From a virus: a DNA stretch of 51,810 nt. The DNA is taken from IMG/VR virus record IMGVR_UViG_3300021375_001646, positions 1-51,810 of that record. The stretch is one strand, 5' to 3'. Positions 30,496 through 39,290 of this stretch are shown piece after piece. The notes under the pieces were generated by a model. It made no database searches and was not told the origin of the DNA. It saw only the letters and a list, made by a program, of their open reading frames with translations. The number at the start of each line of letters is the position of its first letter. Position 1 is the stretch's first letter. The translations under genes were made by a program, and so were the position numbers.

Positions 30496-31255
30496 AAAGT
30501 TCTTTCTCCACTTGATCCCAAAATTTAATACGAGCATTCATTGCATCTATTGCTACTGTTTCTGCTTCAACATATGCTAATGGATCTTCACCACATAAGT
30601 TTTCTACAAGTTTAGTAGCCATAGGTCCGTGTTCGTCACCATCTAGTTCAATATGTCTTTGTAGATAGTAATGAAACTTCTTTGCCTCGTACGAGTTAAT
30701 ATTAAGTTGCTGTAATATACCTTGAAACATTCCAGGTATAACTGCTTCTCTCCCATATGTAAATGCACTTGCAATTACATGTTTCTTTCCTGTAGCAATA
30801 AAGTCAAATGTTGTACGCATAAAATCTCTAGTACAATCGGGTATGCCTTTTGTATTTTCTATTGCGTAGTCAACACCTTGTTGTTCTACATTGTCAATGA
30901 ATCTTAAAATAGGTTTAGTGTTTGCACCTACTTCAGCCATTGCTTGTAAGTACAAATCAAAATGTGATATGCTTCCGCCACCTAAGTCTTTGTCAGACTC
31001 TTCGCCCCAAATGATTTCGTTAATGAGTCTAGCACTTTCATCTCTTGTGTGCTTTGTAGGTAACCATACATCACCACTTGGGCAGATACGATGTTGTAAT
31101 GCTTTGGCAAGACTCATAAAGTCCCATACTGGAAACACATGATGTTCCATAAAGATTCTTAAGTCCTGCTGTGTTTGAATCACATTGGTACTGAGTAAAG
31201 GATGTGTTGTAAGTTCTAACTGTTTAACTTCTATATTTTTTAATGGTAGTTTCAT
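30488..31255 (-). CDS. DUF3050 haem-oxygenase-like protein (255 aa)
   Basis: The hallmark [20 protein letters not shown] near residue 32 and [12 protein letters not shown] near residue 76 match the DUF3050 family of haem-oxygenase-like folds. Candidate metal ligands are visible: E37/H38/H39 region, EE in WGEESD, SHFDLY, and [16 protein letters not shown] near the C-terminus. The fold family includes di-iron oxidases that act on amino acids or fatty acids. It overlaps the upstream radical-SAM gene by 32 bp and couples to infA. The substrate is unknown; its placement suggests that it belongs to the radical-SAM pathway. Confidence 0.82.
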   Translation of the reverse strand: MKLPLKNIEVKQLELTTHPLLSTNVIQTQQDLRIFMEHHVFPVWDFMSLAKALQHRICPSGDVWLPTKHTRDESARLINEIIWGEESDKDLGGGSISHFDLYLQAMAEVGANTKPILRFIDNVEQQGVDYAIENTKGIPDCTRDFMRTTFDFIATGKKHVIASAFTYGREAVIPGMFQGILQQLNINSYEAKKFHYYLQRHIELDGDEHGPMATKLVENLCGEDPLAYVEAETVAIDAMNARIKFWDQVEKELFE

Positions 31256-32687
31256 TTAATCCACTTTCTACTAATTCTGCATCACTGCCGAAAATTGCCT
31301 TAAAGGCTCCACGTTGTATTGCTTTGTTCCATACTTTCTCTAATGCACAATTAGTAAGGAACACGAAGTCCGGTACATTGATTGGACAGTTAGATTTGCA
31401 TAATCTATAAACAGGACAAACTTTACAGTGTTTATCATAACGACTGTAATCTACTTTTTTAATTACTACATCTTCAAGTTTATTAAGTGTACCACTAATA
31501 AAACTATCATCAACATGTGGACAAGTTCTAACGTTACCTGCTACATCAACGCTCAATACTTGATCATCATCTGCACCACACACTGTACTTATGTTAGGAA
31601 GTATCTGTTTTTGGAATGTTTCACCATAGCCCAGTACACTTCGCGGACCATTATGGAATATGTTGCTTCTTAACAACCCGTGGTCTTTAATACCTTGTGC
31701 TTGTTCAATATTGCATTCAATAAATCTATCAACAATATCTTTAAACTTTTTAAGATCATCACCACGTATAACATGGTCCATGCTTACGCTACCTTCGTGA
31801 TCTTCGTCAGCATGTACTCTGCCCAGCGTGTAACTAATAGTTACTAGGTCAGGATCTAATCCTACTTCTAACATATAATCTCTAAAGAAATTATTGATTG
31901 CGAACAGATCATAGTTGGTTGCACTTACAACAGGATTGAAACTAAAACGTATCTTCTCTCTATTCTTTTGCATGTTCTTTAGAACTTCTATTGTAATAGG
32001 ATCCCATAAGAACTCTTTACCACGTAATGAAACATGCCCAGGACCGTCATGGCTTATTCCAAACAATCCAATGCCTTTAATCTTGTTAATATAATCAATA
32101 TGCTTTTGTCTTAACGGTGTGCCGTTTGTAGCAAAGTACCATTGCATACCTGGTCTATCAAACTCATCTATAATAGGTGTAATGCTTTTCCAATACAGCA
32201 TAGTTTCACCGCCCCACAAGTCAATCTTCTCTGTTTGACTTAGATCCAGTTTGGTTTTAACTGTGTCAATAAAACTATCTAGTGTCCATATCTTACCACG
32301 TTCATCTGGGTTACCAATATCTTTTTGTAAACAGTATGAACAACTATAGTTACAAGCATGACCAAATAGTATACGTAGCCATATTGGAGTATTACTTTTA
32401 GTTCTCTTTTTTACATGTGATTGTATCTCGTCCCACTTTTCGTCTTGTGGTGTTACTTCACTTAAACTGTTCAGGTTAGTATCATATATACCATTTGTAA
32501 AATTACTATATACAAGTTGTTGTCCTGTATTCTTCATACGAAATACTGTGTAAGGACCATCTGCAATTTCTTCGTGTGTGCCACTGATGATACTGCTTAC
32601 TTGCCCTGTATTATCTCCGTCATCTAAAAGATGTGTGTCTTCAATTTTATGTGGAGTAATAAACTTTATTGGTATTTCAACTGTCAT
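31224..32687 (-). CDS. radical-SAM/SPASM-type enzyme A (487 aa)
   Basis: The radical-SAM cluster motif CNYSCSYC lies near residue 112, followed by LWGGETMLYW (GGE motif) and HDGPGHVSLRG. The C-terminal half has VCGADDDQVLSVDVAGNVRT, CPHVD, HCKVCPVYRLCKSNCP and a final NCALE, a SPASM-type arrangement for two auxiliary 4Fe-4S clusters. Such enzymes modify peptides or proteins (RiPP and sulfatase maturases). The ~100-residue N-terminal extension could be a substrate-recognition domain. It overlaps both neighbours in a tight operon. Confidence 0.9.
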   Translation of the reverse strand: MTVEIPIKFITPHKIEDTHLLDDGDNTGQVSSIISGTHEEIADGPYTVFRMKNTGQQLVYSNFTNGIYDTNLNSLSEVTPQDEKWDEIQSHVKKRTKSNTPIWLRILFGHACNYSCSYCLQKDIGNPDERGKIWTLDSFIDTVKTKLDLSQTEKIDLWGGETMLYWKSITPIIDEFDRPGMQWYFATNGTPLRQKHIDYINKIKGIGLFGISHDGPGHVSLRGKEFLWDPITIEVLKNMQKNREKIRFSFNPVVSATNYDLFAINNFFRDYMLEVGLDPDLVTISYTLGRVHADEDHEGSVSMDHVIRGDDLKKFKDIVDRFIECNIEQAQGIKDHGLLRSNIFHNGPRSVLGYGETFQKQILPNISTVCGADDDQVLSVDVAGNVRTCPHVDDSFISGTLNKLEDVVIKKVDYSRYDKHCKVCPVYRLCKSNCPINVPDFVFLTNCALEKVWNKAIQRGAFKAIFGSDAELVESGLNETTIKKYRS

Positions 32688-33789
32688 TGCTCACCTCTAG
32701 TAATGGAACAACATTGCTTGTTCCTGTTTTTAATAATCCGTAATCTGTTATTTTCCATCCAACTTTAGTTAGTTGATGATAATATTTGTGTTGTGCATTT
32801 AGAAGATCAATTGGTATAAAGTTATAGTTGTGATTAACTTTAACATTATTTGAAACCCATTTAAAATAATCAAAATAATCTTTGTTTGCTTGTATGTCTA
32901 ATACATTTTGATTGTTGTTTACCCATTTGGTATACAAATCTACTTTGCCTTGTATCATATCACTTAGGTGTTTAGTAGCATCAAACTCTTTGAATTGATG
33001 ATAGGGTCTGTTGTTTACATCAATACTTTCTATAAGTGTAAGAAAGAATCCGTTGTGTTGTAGATAATTACTTTCTCTACACACATAGAATACATCACTG
33101 TCAAAACTTGCAATGTGTTCTGCTTGTGGAATGTCTGTGTCTAGTTTCTTTGTAACTTCATTAAAGTCATGATGTGAACAAGTGTAACCTATTCCGTTAT
33201 CTTCAACCCACTTGCTTAACAAGTCAAGACTGTTGTTGTCCTGTGTTGTTAAAATAAACTTTATCTTTTGTATTCCGTTACGCTCATTAAGTTCTTTGAG
33301 CATAGCAAATATTTCTGTCTTATTAACTTTGTCTAGCCAACCTGTGCTAAAACTAATCTCTTGTATCTTTGTATCTGCAGATAGTTCATTAACAAACAAC
33401 GGTTGTGTTCTAATAAAGTTATTATCAGTCATGCTTCCCCAAATGAATCTATGACTGTTTTGTTTGTACCAATCATATAAATGCGTTTGTTCATGCTTCA
33501 TCCAAAACAAATCATCAATGTTACTAATATGTTTGAAGTGTTCAAATACTTTAGTCCACTGTTGTTCTATGTCTGTGTTGATCTCTTTGGGTATAAAGTT
33601 TTTAAAATAAGGCATTGCTTCCTTAAAATGCTTTTCAGTATAGCATACTTTACAACCAGCAAAACAATTATATCTACCTAATACACTAAAGATAACTTCA
33701 TTGTGTACATTAAGCAAAGAATCGTTTTCATAAAAATACTGTATGAAACTATTTCTATTTGGTGCCGGTGTGTCTACTATTCTATCCAT
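32677..33789 (-). CDS. divergent radical-SAM-like enzyme B (370 aa)
   Basis: The start MDRIVDTPAPNRNS at 33789 is chosen for the TAATG overlap with the upstream stop and AGGA before it. Near residue 40 it has NCFAGCKVCYTE, matching C-x3-C-x2-C. The rest of the barrel is weakly conserved and no C-terminal SPASM cysteines are visible. It is probably a reduced or specialised radical-SAM partner of enzymes A, C and D, or it may lack activity. Confidence 0.72.
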   Translation of the reverse strand: MDRIVDTPAPNRNSFIQYFYENDSLLNVHNEVIFSVLGRYNCFAGCKVCYTEKHFKEAMPYFKNFIPKEINTDIEQQWTKVFEHFKHISNIDDLFWMKHEQTHLYDWYKQNSHRFIWGSMTDNNFIRTQPLFVNELSADTKIQEISFSTGWLDKVNKTEIFAMLKELNERNGIQKIKFILTTQDNNSLDLLSKWVEDNGIGYTCSHHDFNEVTKKLDTDIPQAEHIASFDSDVFYVCRESNYLQHNGFFLTLIESIDVNNRPYHQFKEFDATKHLSDMIQGKVDLYTKWVNNNQNVLDIQANKDYFDYFKWVSNNVKVNHNYNFIPIDLLNAQHKYYHQLTKVGWKITDYGLLKTGTSNVVPLLEVSNDS

Positions 33790-34877
33790 TATATTCCTAC
33801 CCATTCAAACACTGAGTCTTTTTGCTGTAGTTTGTAACAATAAGCAATACTTGCATCAACCATTTGATAAAACTGTATACAACTAGTTCCAGGTGGTCGA
33901 TCAAACATCTTATATAGATATTTAAGTCCGCAACTATCTTTACTTGGACAGTTATAACATTCAGATCGTATTAGGTTCTTTTCGTCTTGTTGTCTATATA
34001 ACTCTGGTGTATACTCTAATGTACCATCAGTCCATTGCCCTACTCTAAATTCATTTCGTTTGTATTCTAAAAAGTCATACTCAGGATAAATGTATCCATC
34101 TGGTGACAGTATCATCTTGTGATGGTTGTCATAGTAAAACTTATCTATAGCACTTAGGTTTCCGTATATACCATCTACATAAATGTTAATACGTTTAGTA
34201 TAAAGTATTGTAATAAACTGTAAGAAGTTATCAAACCATTCACCTAAATGAATATCATCAATAATAACTTCAAACTTTCGAGCACCACGCTTGTGTCTTA
34301 ATGGTATAAGATTAATTGTATTACATTTTGTCTTTTGACAAGTCCTAATAATTTCTGTAATAACATCTAAATTAAAACAACGTTTATCATCTGTAGGCAT
34401 AACATATTGCCATTGCATAGTAGCACCGCATTCGTGTATGATGTTTGCCATCTCTACAACATCGACATACTCTCTGTTTTGTTTTTGAAATGCAAAATCG
34501 TAGGATATTGTAAACTTTATATATGGTCCCCATTTCTTTAAGAACTCTTTGTTCTCTGCAATAAGACTACCATTAGTAGTAATACAAAACTTTCTATCTG
34601 TATTTTTAATATACTTGTCAAACAATTTTGTAAACAAGTCGTCCATTCTGCTTATGAATAGGAAAGGCTCGCCGCCATGCACACTGATGATATCTAAACC
34701 TTTGCAGTGAGGCATTGTTTTATCAAAGAAGTCTACAACAAGATCAACCCAAGCATGTTTAAGGGTTTGCCCTCCGACATCTTTAGCAATATATTCTCTA
34801 TCACAATAGGAACAATCAAAATTGCATGTGTTTCCTAAATAGACTGAAATATGTTTTAGTTTATCAAGACCATCCAT
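33789..34877 (-). CDS. radical-SAM/SPASM-type enzyme C, predicted leaderless (362 aa)
   Basis: CNFDCSYC is near residue 18, with ISVHGGEPFLFISRMDDL (GGE motif) at 64 and CITTNGSLI at 97. The C-terminus has CYNCPSKDSCGLKYLYKMF and a later TSCIQFY, a truncated SPASM/twitch pattern. The ATG is 6 nt after TATAAT of a TTGCTC-17-TATAAT promoter, so it may be leaderless. It overlaps the next gene as TAATG. Confidence 0.9.
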   Translation of the reverse strand: MDGLDKLKHISVYLGNTCNFDCSYCDREYIAKDVGGQTLKHAWVDLVVDFFDKTMPHCKGLDIISVHGGEPFLFISRMDDLFTKLFDKYIKNTDRKFCITTNGSLIAENKEFLKKWGPYIKFTISYDFAFQKQNREYVDVVEMANIIHECGATMQWQYVMPTDDKRCFNLDVITEIIRTCQKTKCNTINLIPLRHKRGARKFEVIIDDIHLGEWFDNFLQFITILYTKRINIYVDGIYGNLSAIDKFYYDNHHKMILSPDGYIYPEYDFLEYKRNEFRVGQWTDGTLEYTPELYRQQDEKNLIRSECYNCPSKDSCGLKYLYKMFDRPPGTSCIQFYQMVDASIAYCYKLQQKDSVFEWVGI

Positions 34878-34883
34878 ACTACT

Positions 34884-34912
34884 ATTATAACATCTTTTTA
34901 GTTGCCGAGCAA
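34884..34912 (-). promoter_or_regulatory. internal promoter before radical-SAM gene C
   Basis: TTGCTC (34907-34912), 17 bp, TATAAT (34884-34889), then 6 nt to the ATG. It lies across the stop of gene D and would start a leaderless mRNA for C, B, A, DUF3050 and infA. Confidence 0.55.
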
Positions 34913-36673
34913 CTTTTCTTTTACTGTTTGGATGTTTGAACCTGATAATGGCTTTTTATTATGTAATATTAGGAAGTTTAAGAATACCAAATAAGAACAT
35001 CTTGCATAAAAGTTTAAGTCTGTAACTGCTTTACTTAATTCATTTGGTATATTGGCTTTCTCTGTTAGCCATTCGTATAGTTCTTTAATAGAAATACTGT
35101 CTTCGTTACAGTATCCAATAACATCTTCCAAAAATACATGGAAGTCTGGTTCGCCATTGTTATTGTCCATCTTGTAACCATCATTGATCATTGCTTGCCA
35201 TGCCGCATATAGTTGTCCACTGCTTGGAATCTTTTTCCATGCTTCGTTTGTATCTTCTCTTTTAGCATGTACATCTGAAAACATTTTAAACATAACGTGT
35301 AAAGGTGACTTGATGAATACTTTTTCTTCACCTTCTTTTTCACAAGTGTCAATGGTCATTTGATATGTTTGTTGGAACTTTTTAATTTCAATATCGTCTT
35401 GTAGGTCAACATATAATTTTACAATCTTTTGACACATATCATCCGGACGGAACAAACGTGTACCTGTGTCCATGTTTCCTGCTGGACATTGGTAACATGC
35501 ATTTTTATAATCACATGTACGACACTGTTCTTCTTCCTCAACCATTTTACTAAATGATTGTTGAAAGCCTTTGTATCTATCTAAGTAAAGTCTATCTTCA
35601 AATACATTACCTAAGATTGTTTTACCTGCAGGTCCTGCTTTTTGATTTGTAAAGAAGTAACAACCTGAGTAGTCACCTGATGCGTCAATAGCAACCATGT
35701 CACTACCTACCATACAGTTGTTTTCACCTTTTTGTCCAACGCCTTCTGAAAAGTGTATTCCTAGATCAAAATAGTTTTCTAATGTCCATAGAATATCTTG
35801 ATGAAGTGTGTTCCATTGTTCATCAGTCCAAGCAATAAATCCTCTTGAACTATCTAAAATTAACGGGTGTACAACAATGTTCCTTACACCAGCATCATAT
35901 ACTGCTTTTACAAACTCTTTAAAGTAAGGAGCGTTCTCTTTAGCAAGAGTACAACGCATTGTAATTCTATTACCTTTTTTAGCATGTTCTGGAATCTTAT
36001 CTATTGTTCTTAATAGAGCGTCAATTCTTTTTTGACCAATTTCTCTATGGTCAACTTCTGCTCTAATAGTATCAAGACTACAAAGAATATGTGTAAACGG
36101 ATATGAATAATATTCTTCTAAGAAGTCTTCAGTCATTAACAATCCGTTGGTAACACAACTAATTTGTTGCTTGGTGTAACCTCTTGATTGTTCTGTAAGA
36201 TAATCTTTGTTTTCTCTTAAGAAGCCTAATATTAAATCTTTATGAATTAAAGGTTCGCCGCCAAAGAATTGAAACATTTTATGTTCATGCTTACTTACGT
36301 TGAGTAAGAAGTTATATGCTTCTAGTAAACTGTCTGGAGTAAAGCGACCAAAGTCTCTGTTATGTTGTTCATAACAATAAGAACAACTTAGGTTACAAGC
36401 ATTAGTAAGAATAACATTCATCTGTTGCAAGTCTTTAAACAAGTAACTTGCTTCAGTCATTTTAACTACTGTTTCGCCTGCGTCTGGAAGTACACTTACA
36501 CGTTTGTTAATCTTATCATTACCTTTAGGAGTAATAATTAATTCACTGTGTGTTTCAAACTTGCCATTAGCATCTACTGTAACTGTAGCAATGTGATCTT
36601 TATGACGCTTCTTTTGAAGGTCATTGAGGTTGTTTTTAAAGTTAAACTGATTCGGGTCTGTAGTAAATGCCAT
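34898..36673 (-). CDS. radical-SAM/SPASM enzyme D (591 aa)
   Basis: CNLSCSYCYEQ is near residue 93, with FFGGEPLIHKDL at 140 and VTNGLLMTEDFL at 173. The SPASM region shows NNCMVGSDMVAIDASGDYSG, then CYFF, CRTCDYKNACYQCPAGN and MCQKIV. This is the complete pattern of peptide-modifying maturases. A ~165-residue C-terminal helical extension follows, unusual for the family and possibly a substrate or virion-binding domain. It has its own late element (AATAAATA, just inside the next gene end) and a leader with CTTGT...ACAAG pairing before the ATG. Confidence 0.93.
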   Translation of the reverse strand: MAFTTDPNQFNFKNNLNDLQKKRHKDHIATVTVDANGKFETHSELIITPKGNDKINKRVSVLPDAGETVVKMTEASYLFKDLQQMNVILTNACNLSCSYCYEQHNRDFGRFTPDSLLEAYNFLLNVSKHEHKMFQFFGGEPLIHKDLILGFLRENKDYLTEQSRGYTKQQISCVTNGLLMTEDFLEEYYSYPFTHILCSLDTIRAEVDHREIGQKRIDALLRTIDKIPEHAKKGNRITMRCTLAKENAPYFKEFVKAVYDAGVRNIVVHPLILDSSRGFIAWTDEQWNTLHQDILWTLENYFDLGIHFSEGVGQKGENNCMVGSDMVAIDASGDYSGCYFFTNQKAGPAGKTILGNVFEDRLYLDRYKGFQQSFSKMVEEEEQCRTCDYKNACYQCPAGNMDTGTRLFRPDDMCQKIVKLYVDLQDDIEIKKFQQTYQMTIDTCEKEGEEKVFIKSPLHVMFKMFSDVHAKREDTNEAWKKIPSSGQLYAAWQAMINDGYKMDNNNGEPDFHVFLEDVIGYCNEDSISIKELYEWLTEKANIPNELSKAVTDLNFYARCSYLVFLNFLILHNKKPLSGSNIQTVKEKLLGN

Positions 36674-36711
36674 TAAGTATCCTTGTAAGAGTGTTGTCTA
36701 CAAGGTATTTA

Positions 36712-37695
36712 TTACTCTCTATGAGCAGTATAGTTCATTGCGATACGTGTTGACTCGTGAAAGTCTAATTCTGTATTTTGGACAATTTGTAAACTTACAT
36801 ATTTAGGAGAAGTGTCTGCACTGTCTTTCCATGTAAATTGTAAGTTACCATTATCTAATTTTGACCAATTTAAATTAGTCTTAACAGATAGGGTTACTGC
36901 TGAAGTATCAATACCGATATTTCTAAGTTCGCCGTTAGCAAATGGTTTAATAGTAAATGTGTTCTTAGGACAACTAATAACTCCATTGCCGTGTTCGTTA
37001 GCACCAATCATAGTTGGACCAATAAGCACACCACCTAAACCATGATAGTTGTAAGGTCCTTCTAATATTCCTGCTACAGAATGACCACCTGCTGTAAAAC
37101 TTAGGTCTTCCATCATTTGTACTGCTTCACCATTGATGTTAATGATGTAAGTGTCTGGTAATCCTGCAATTTTACTTACAGAATAAAATACTTTAATTTC
37201 TTTTTTGTCTGCATTGTTACTGAATACAACACTGTTGTCTACTGCATTAATTACAGTTGCCCAATCACCGTCAGCATCTTTTTTCCTTACAAGAAACTTT
37301 GCTTCCATTAAACTCGTACTAATTTCAATTGTATCATCATTTGTAATAGGATATGCAAATATTAAGTTATCACTTGTAGTAGCATCTTTTTCTGTGAAGT
37401 ATTTTACAATAGCGTCTAAGTCTAAACCAATCTCTGCTCTAGCACCTTTGTACTGAGTCATTGTAAAATCATAACCCATTGTAATTGAATCTGTAATGTC
37501 ACTATCTGCTAGTGTTTTCTTAAGTCTAACTACTCTTGGATCCAATGCCATGTAAGTACTTACAAATGGTTCCTTCATACTGTATTCTGGAATACCAGCA
37601 TCGTTAGTTTTCTTTTCAATTGTTAATGCAGACATTTGTGAAACAAATGACCTAGTTTGTCTTGGGGGTGTTCCGTTAATAAAAAATTTAGCCAT
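36712..37695 (-). CDS. putative virion protein with paralogous C-terminal domain (327 aa)
   Basis: The start MAKFFINGTPPRQTRSFVSQ at 37695 has AGAGGA upstream and a TAATG overlap. Its last ~60 residues (SVKTNLNWSKLDNGNLQFTW ... VSLQIVQNTELDFHESTRI) resemble the end of the 311-residue protein at 38316. The body is beta-rich with SYK-like and Gly-rich loops (GGHSVAGILEGPYNYHGLGG). It looks structural. Its place directly upstream of the radical-SAM genes makes it a candidate substrate. Confidence 0.6.
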   Translation of the reverse strand: MAKFFINGTPPRQTRSFVSQMSALTIEKKTNDAGIPEYSMKEPFVSTYMALDPRVVRLKKTLADSDITDSITMGYDFTMTQYKGARAEIGLDLDAIVKYFTEKDATTSDNLIFAYPITNDDTIEISTSLMEAKFLVRKKDADGDWATVINAVDNSVVFSNNADKKEIKVFYSVSKIAGLPDTYIININGEAVQMMEDLSFTAGGHSVAGILEGPYNYHGLGGVLIGPTMIGANEHGNGVISCPKNTFTIKPFANGELRNIGIDTSAVTLSVKTNLNWSKLDNGNLQFTWKDSADTSPKYVSLQIVQNTELDFHESTRIAMNYTAHRE

Positions 37696-37892
37696 TATAT
37701 TGTTCCTCTTTGACACTGGCATTGACATTCACAAACAGTATTGTAATCATCAAAATACTGGTGTGTGTGGTTACGCATATCCTTTAAGATAGTCAGCATT
37801 TGTCTAAATGTTTGTGCTTCAATTTGTTCACCTGAACTCTTTGAATCTGCTTCCGAAGGGCTTTTGCTAGGTCCACCTGTATTCTCTGCCAT
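37695..37892 (-). CDS. small protein with C-x-C-x-C-x-C tail, candidate modified peptide (65 aa)
   Basis: A polar N-terminus (MAENTGGPSKSPSEADSKSS) and a helix (TFRQMLTILKDMRNHTHQYF) lead to a C-terminal VCECQCQCQRGTI with alternating cysteines. The layout of leader, helix and Cys-rich core next to four radical-SAM genes resembles a RiPP precursor. It could equally be a small virion or metal-binding protein; I recall similar Cys-tailed proteins among T4-like marine phages. It has AGGAG and a late element (TATAAATA) upstream. Confidence 0.65.
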   Translation of the reverse strand: MAENTGGPSKSPSEADSKSSGEQIEAQTFRQMLTILKDMRNHTHQYFDDYNTVCECQCQCQRGTI

Positions 37893-37926
37893 TGTTTACT
37901 CCTAAGTTATAAACGTATTTATAATA

Positions 37927-38304
37927 CTACGAAGCATTGTCTTCCCAGTTATGAACATGGCCTCTTAAACTATTAATAGCATTTCGAATATCGTTGTGTT
38001 TTCCTGCTGTTATAGTACTATTCGTAGACGGATCTGCTGGGGTTGCTGTTAGTGATGCCGGATCAACCGTATCAGTTGCCTCTGATCCTGAGCCTGTATT
38101 ACCAAAAGTTTTACTTGCCGCTAAATCAACTACTGTATGGTTGTGATCCGTGATATCTGCATAGTAGTCCAAAAGTGTTTGAACTGCTGATCTTGTTATA
38201 ATATCACCTGCTTCAAAACTAGTCAACAACGTGTCAATTTGAGCCGTTGTATAAGTTATTCCGCCTGCGTTACTACTTGTTTCTGTTCTCTGTTCTGCCG
38301 CCAT
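37927..38304 (-). CDS. hypothetical virion-type protein, leaderless start (125 aa)
   Basis: The start MAAEQRTETSSNAGGITYTT at 38304 is exactly 5 nt after the late element GATAAATA. It is Thr/Asp/Ala-rich with DITDHNHTVVDL and INSLRGHVHNWEDNAS. The D-H-N-H and H-V-H motifs look like metal-binding loops of fibre proteins. It is probably a virion component. Confidence 0.6.
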   Translation of the reverse strand: MAAEQRTETSSNAGGITYTTAQIDTLLTSFEAGDIITRSAVQTLLDYYADITDHNHTVVDLAASKTFGNTGSGSEATDTVDPASLTATPADPSTNSTITAGKHNDIRNAINSLRGHVHNWEDNAS

Positions 38305-38309
38305 ACTAA

Positions 38310-38317
38310 TATTTATC
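38310..38317 (-). promoter_or_regulatory. late promoter element GATAAATA (leaderless type)
   Basis: It is followed by TTAGT and ATG at 38304. It overlaps the stop of the upstream gene. Confidence 0.65.
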
Positions 38318-39251
38318 AAACTACCACGATAGTTTTTTGTAGTGATAGGTTAACATGTTGAAAATCAAAGTAAGCATTTGCCATTATTTTAAACTGTACC
38401 CAGCCTACTGTGCTATTATCTACGTCAAACATATAATAATTGCCATCTTTTTTCCAATCCATATTACTTCTTACTTTAAGTGTAATATCATCACGGTTGA
38501 TTAGTGTTTGGTTGAATTCATCTTGTGTAAATCTTACTGCTCTACTTTGCCCAAAAGGATCTATACCTACTTGTGCTTTTCTAGCATTAATCATATCATG
38601 TCCAATCTTAACACAATCTTTATAACTTGGTTGAATAATGAACTCACGTAAACTAATATCATGTTGTTCTAATGTTCTTATCATCCAGTCATTGTTTATA
38701 ATTGTATTAATCATCTGTGGCATTTCAACCATAGTATTATTAGCAATCATATAATAAGTGTCTACAATTCCTTTGATTGGTAACATTACAAAATACGAAA
38801 AGAAATCAACAGACTCGCCTGTGCTAATTGTTTCACCTGTTTCTAAATCAATTAAACTATCGTCATCAAAGTTTCTACCATAAAACTTTGCTCTTTCTAG
38901 TGTAAGTCTTTTGTTGAAAGGTTCGTTAAGAATAGTACCGTAAGTAATAAACTTTTCTGTATTGCTGTTTTGACTGTGTAACATTTCTACACATTTGTCT
39001 AAGAATATACTGTTGCCAAATACACTTTCATCGTTGTCAAATGATCCTATGTGTATAGCATTATCACTTGCAAACAATTTATATTTTGCAGGGTCGCTTC
39101 GTTGCCAAAGTTTAAATCTAGGCTGTCGTTGTATAATATTACTCTCAACTCTTGTTTTGGTCATTACAAGTCTAGAGTTTAAATGTGTTTGGATATCAAC
39201 CCAATTTCGAGTTGGTGCCACATCCAAGTAGTCAATCAGTAGTCGCTTCAT
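38316..39251 (-). CDS. putative virion protein, leaderless start (311 aa)
   Basis: The ATG at 39251 is exactly 5 nt after the late element TGTAAATA. The start is MKRLLIDYLDVAPTRNWVDI. The C-terminal part (TLKVRSNMDWKKDGNYYMFD ... VQFKIMANAYFDFQHVNLSL) resembles the end of the 327-residue protein at 36712. It is the first gene of the late unit that continues through small virion-type genes into the radical-SAM block. Confidence 0.6.
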   Translation of the reverse strand: MKRLLIDYLDVAPTRNWVDIQTHLNSRLVMTKTRVESNIIQRQPRFKLWQRSDPAKYKLFASDNAIHIGSFDNDESVFGNSIFLDKCVEMLHSQNSNTEKFITYGTILNEPFNKRLTLERAKFYGRNFDDDSLIDLETGETISTGESVDFFSYFVMLPIKGIVDTYYMIANNTMVEMPQMINTIINNDWMIRTLEQHDISLREFIIQPSYKDCVKIGHDMINARKAQVGIDPFGQSRAVRFTQDEFNQTLINRDDITLKVRSNMDWKKDGNYYMFDVDNSTVGWVQFKIMANAYFDFQHVNLSLQKTIVVV

Positions 39252-39256
39252 AAGTA

Positions 39257-39264
39257 TATTTACA
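39257..39264 (-). promoter_or_regulatory. late promoter element TGTAAATA (leaderless type)
   Basis: It is followed by TACTT and ATG at 39251. Confidence 0.6.
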
Positions 39265-39290
39265 GTATACGACTAAGGGGTTTCAGCAAA

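Noticed and set aside
34898-36673. Radical-SAM enzyme D considered as PqqE acting on the phage PqqA
   Set aside because: It is much longer than PqqE (about 380 residues), has a large extra C-terminal domain, and no PqqD-like partner is nearby. A role cannot be excluded but is not supported.
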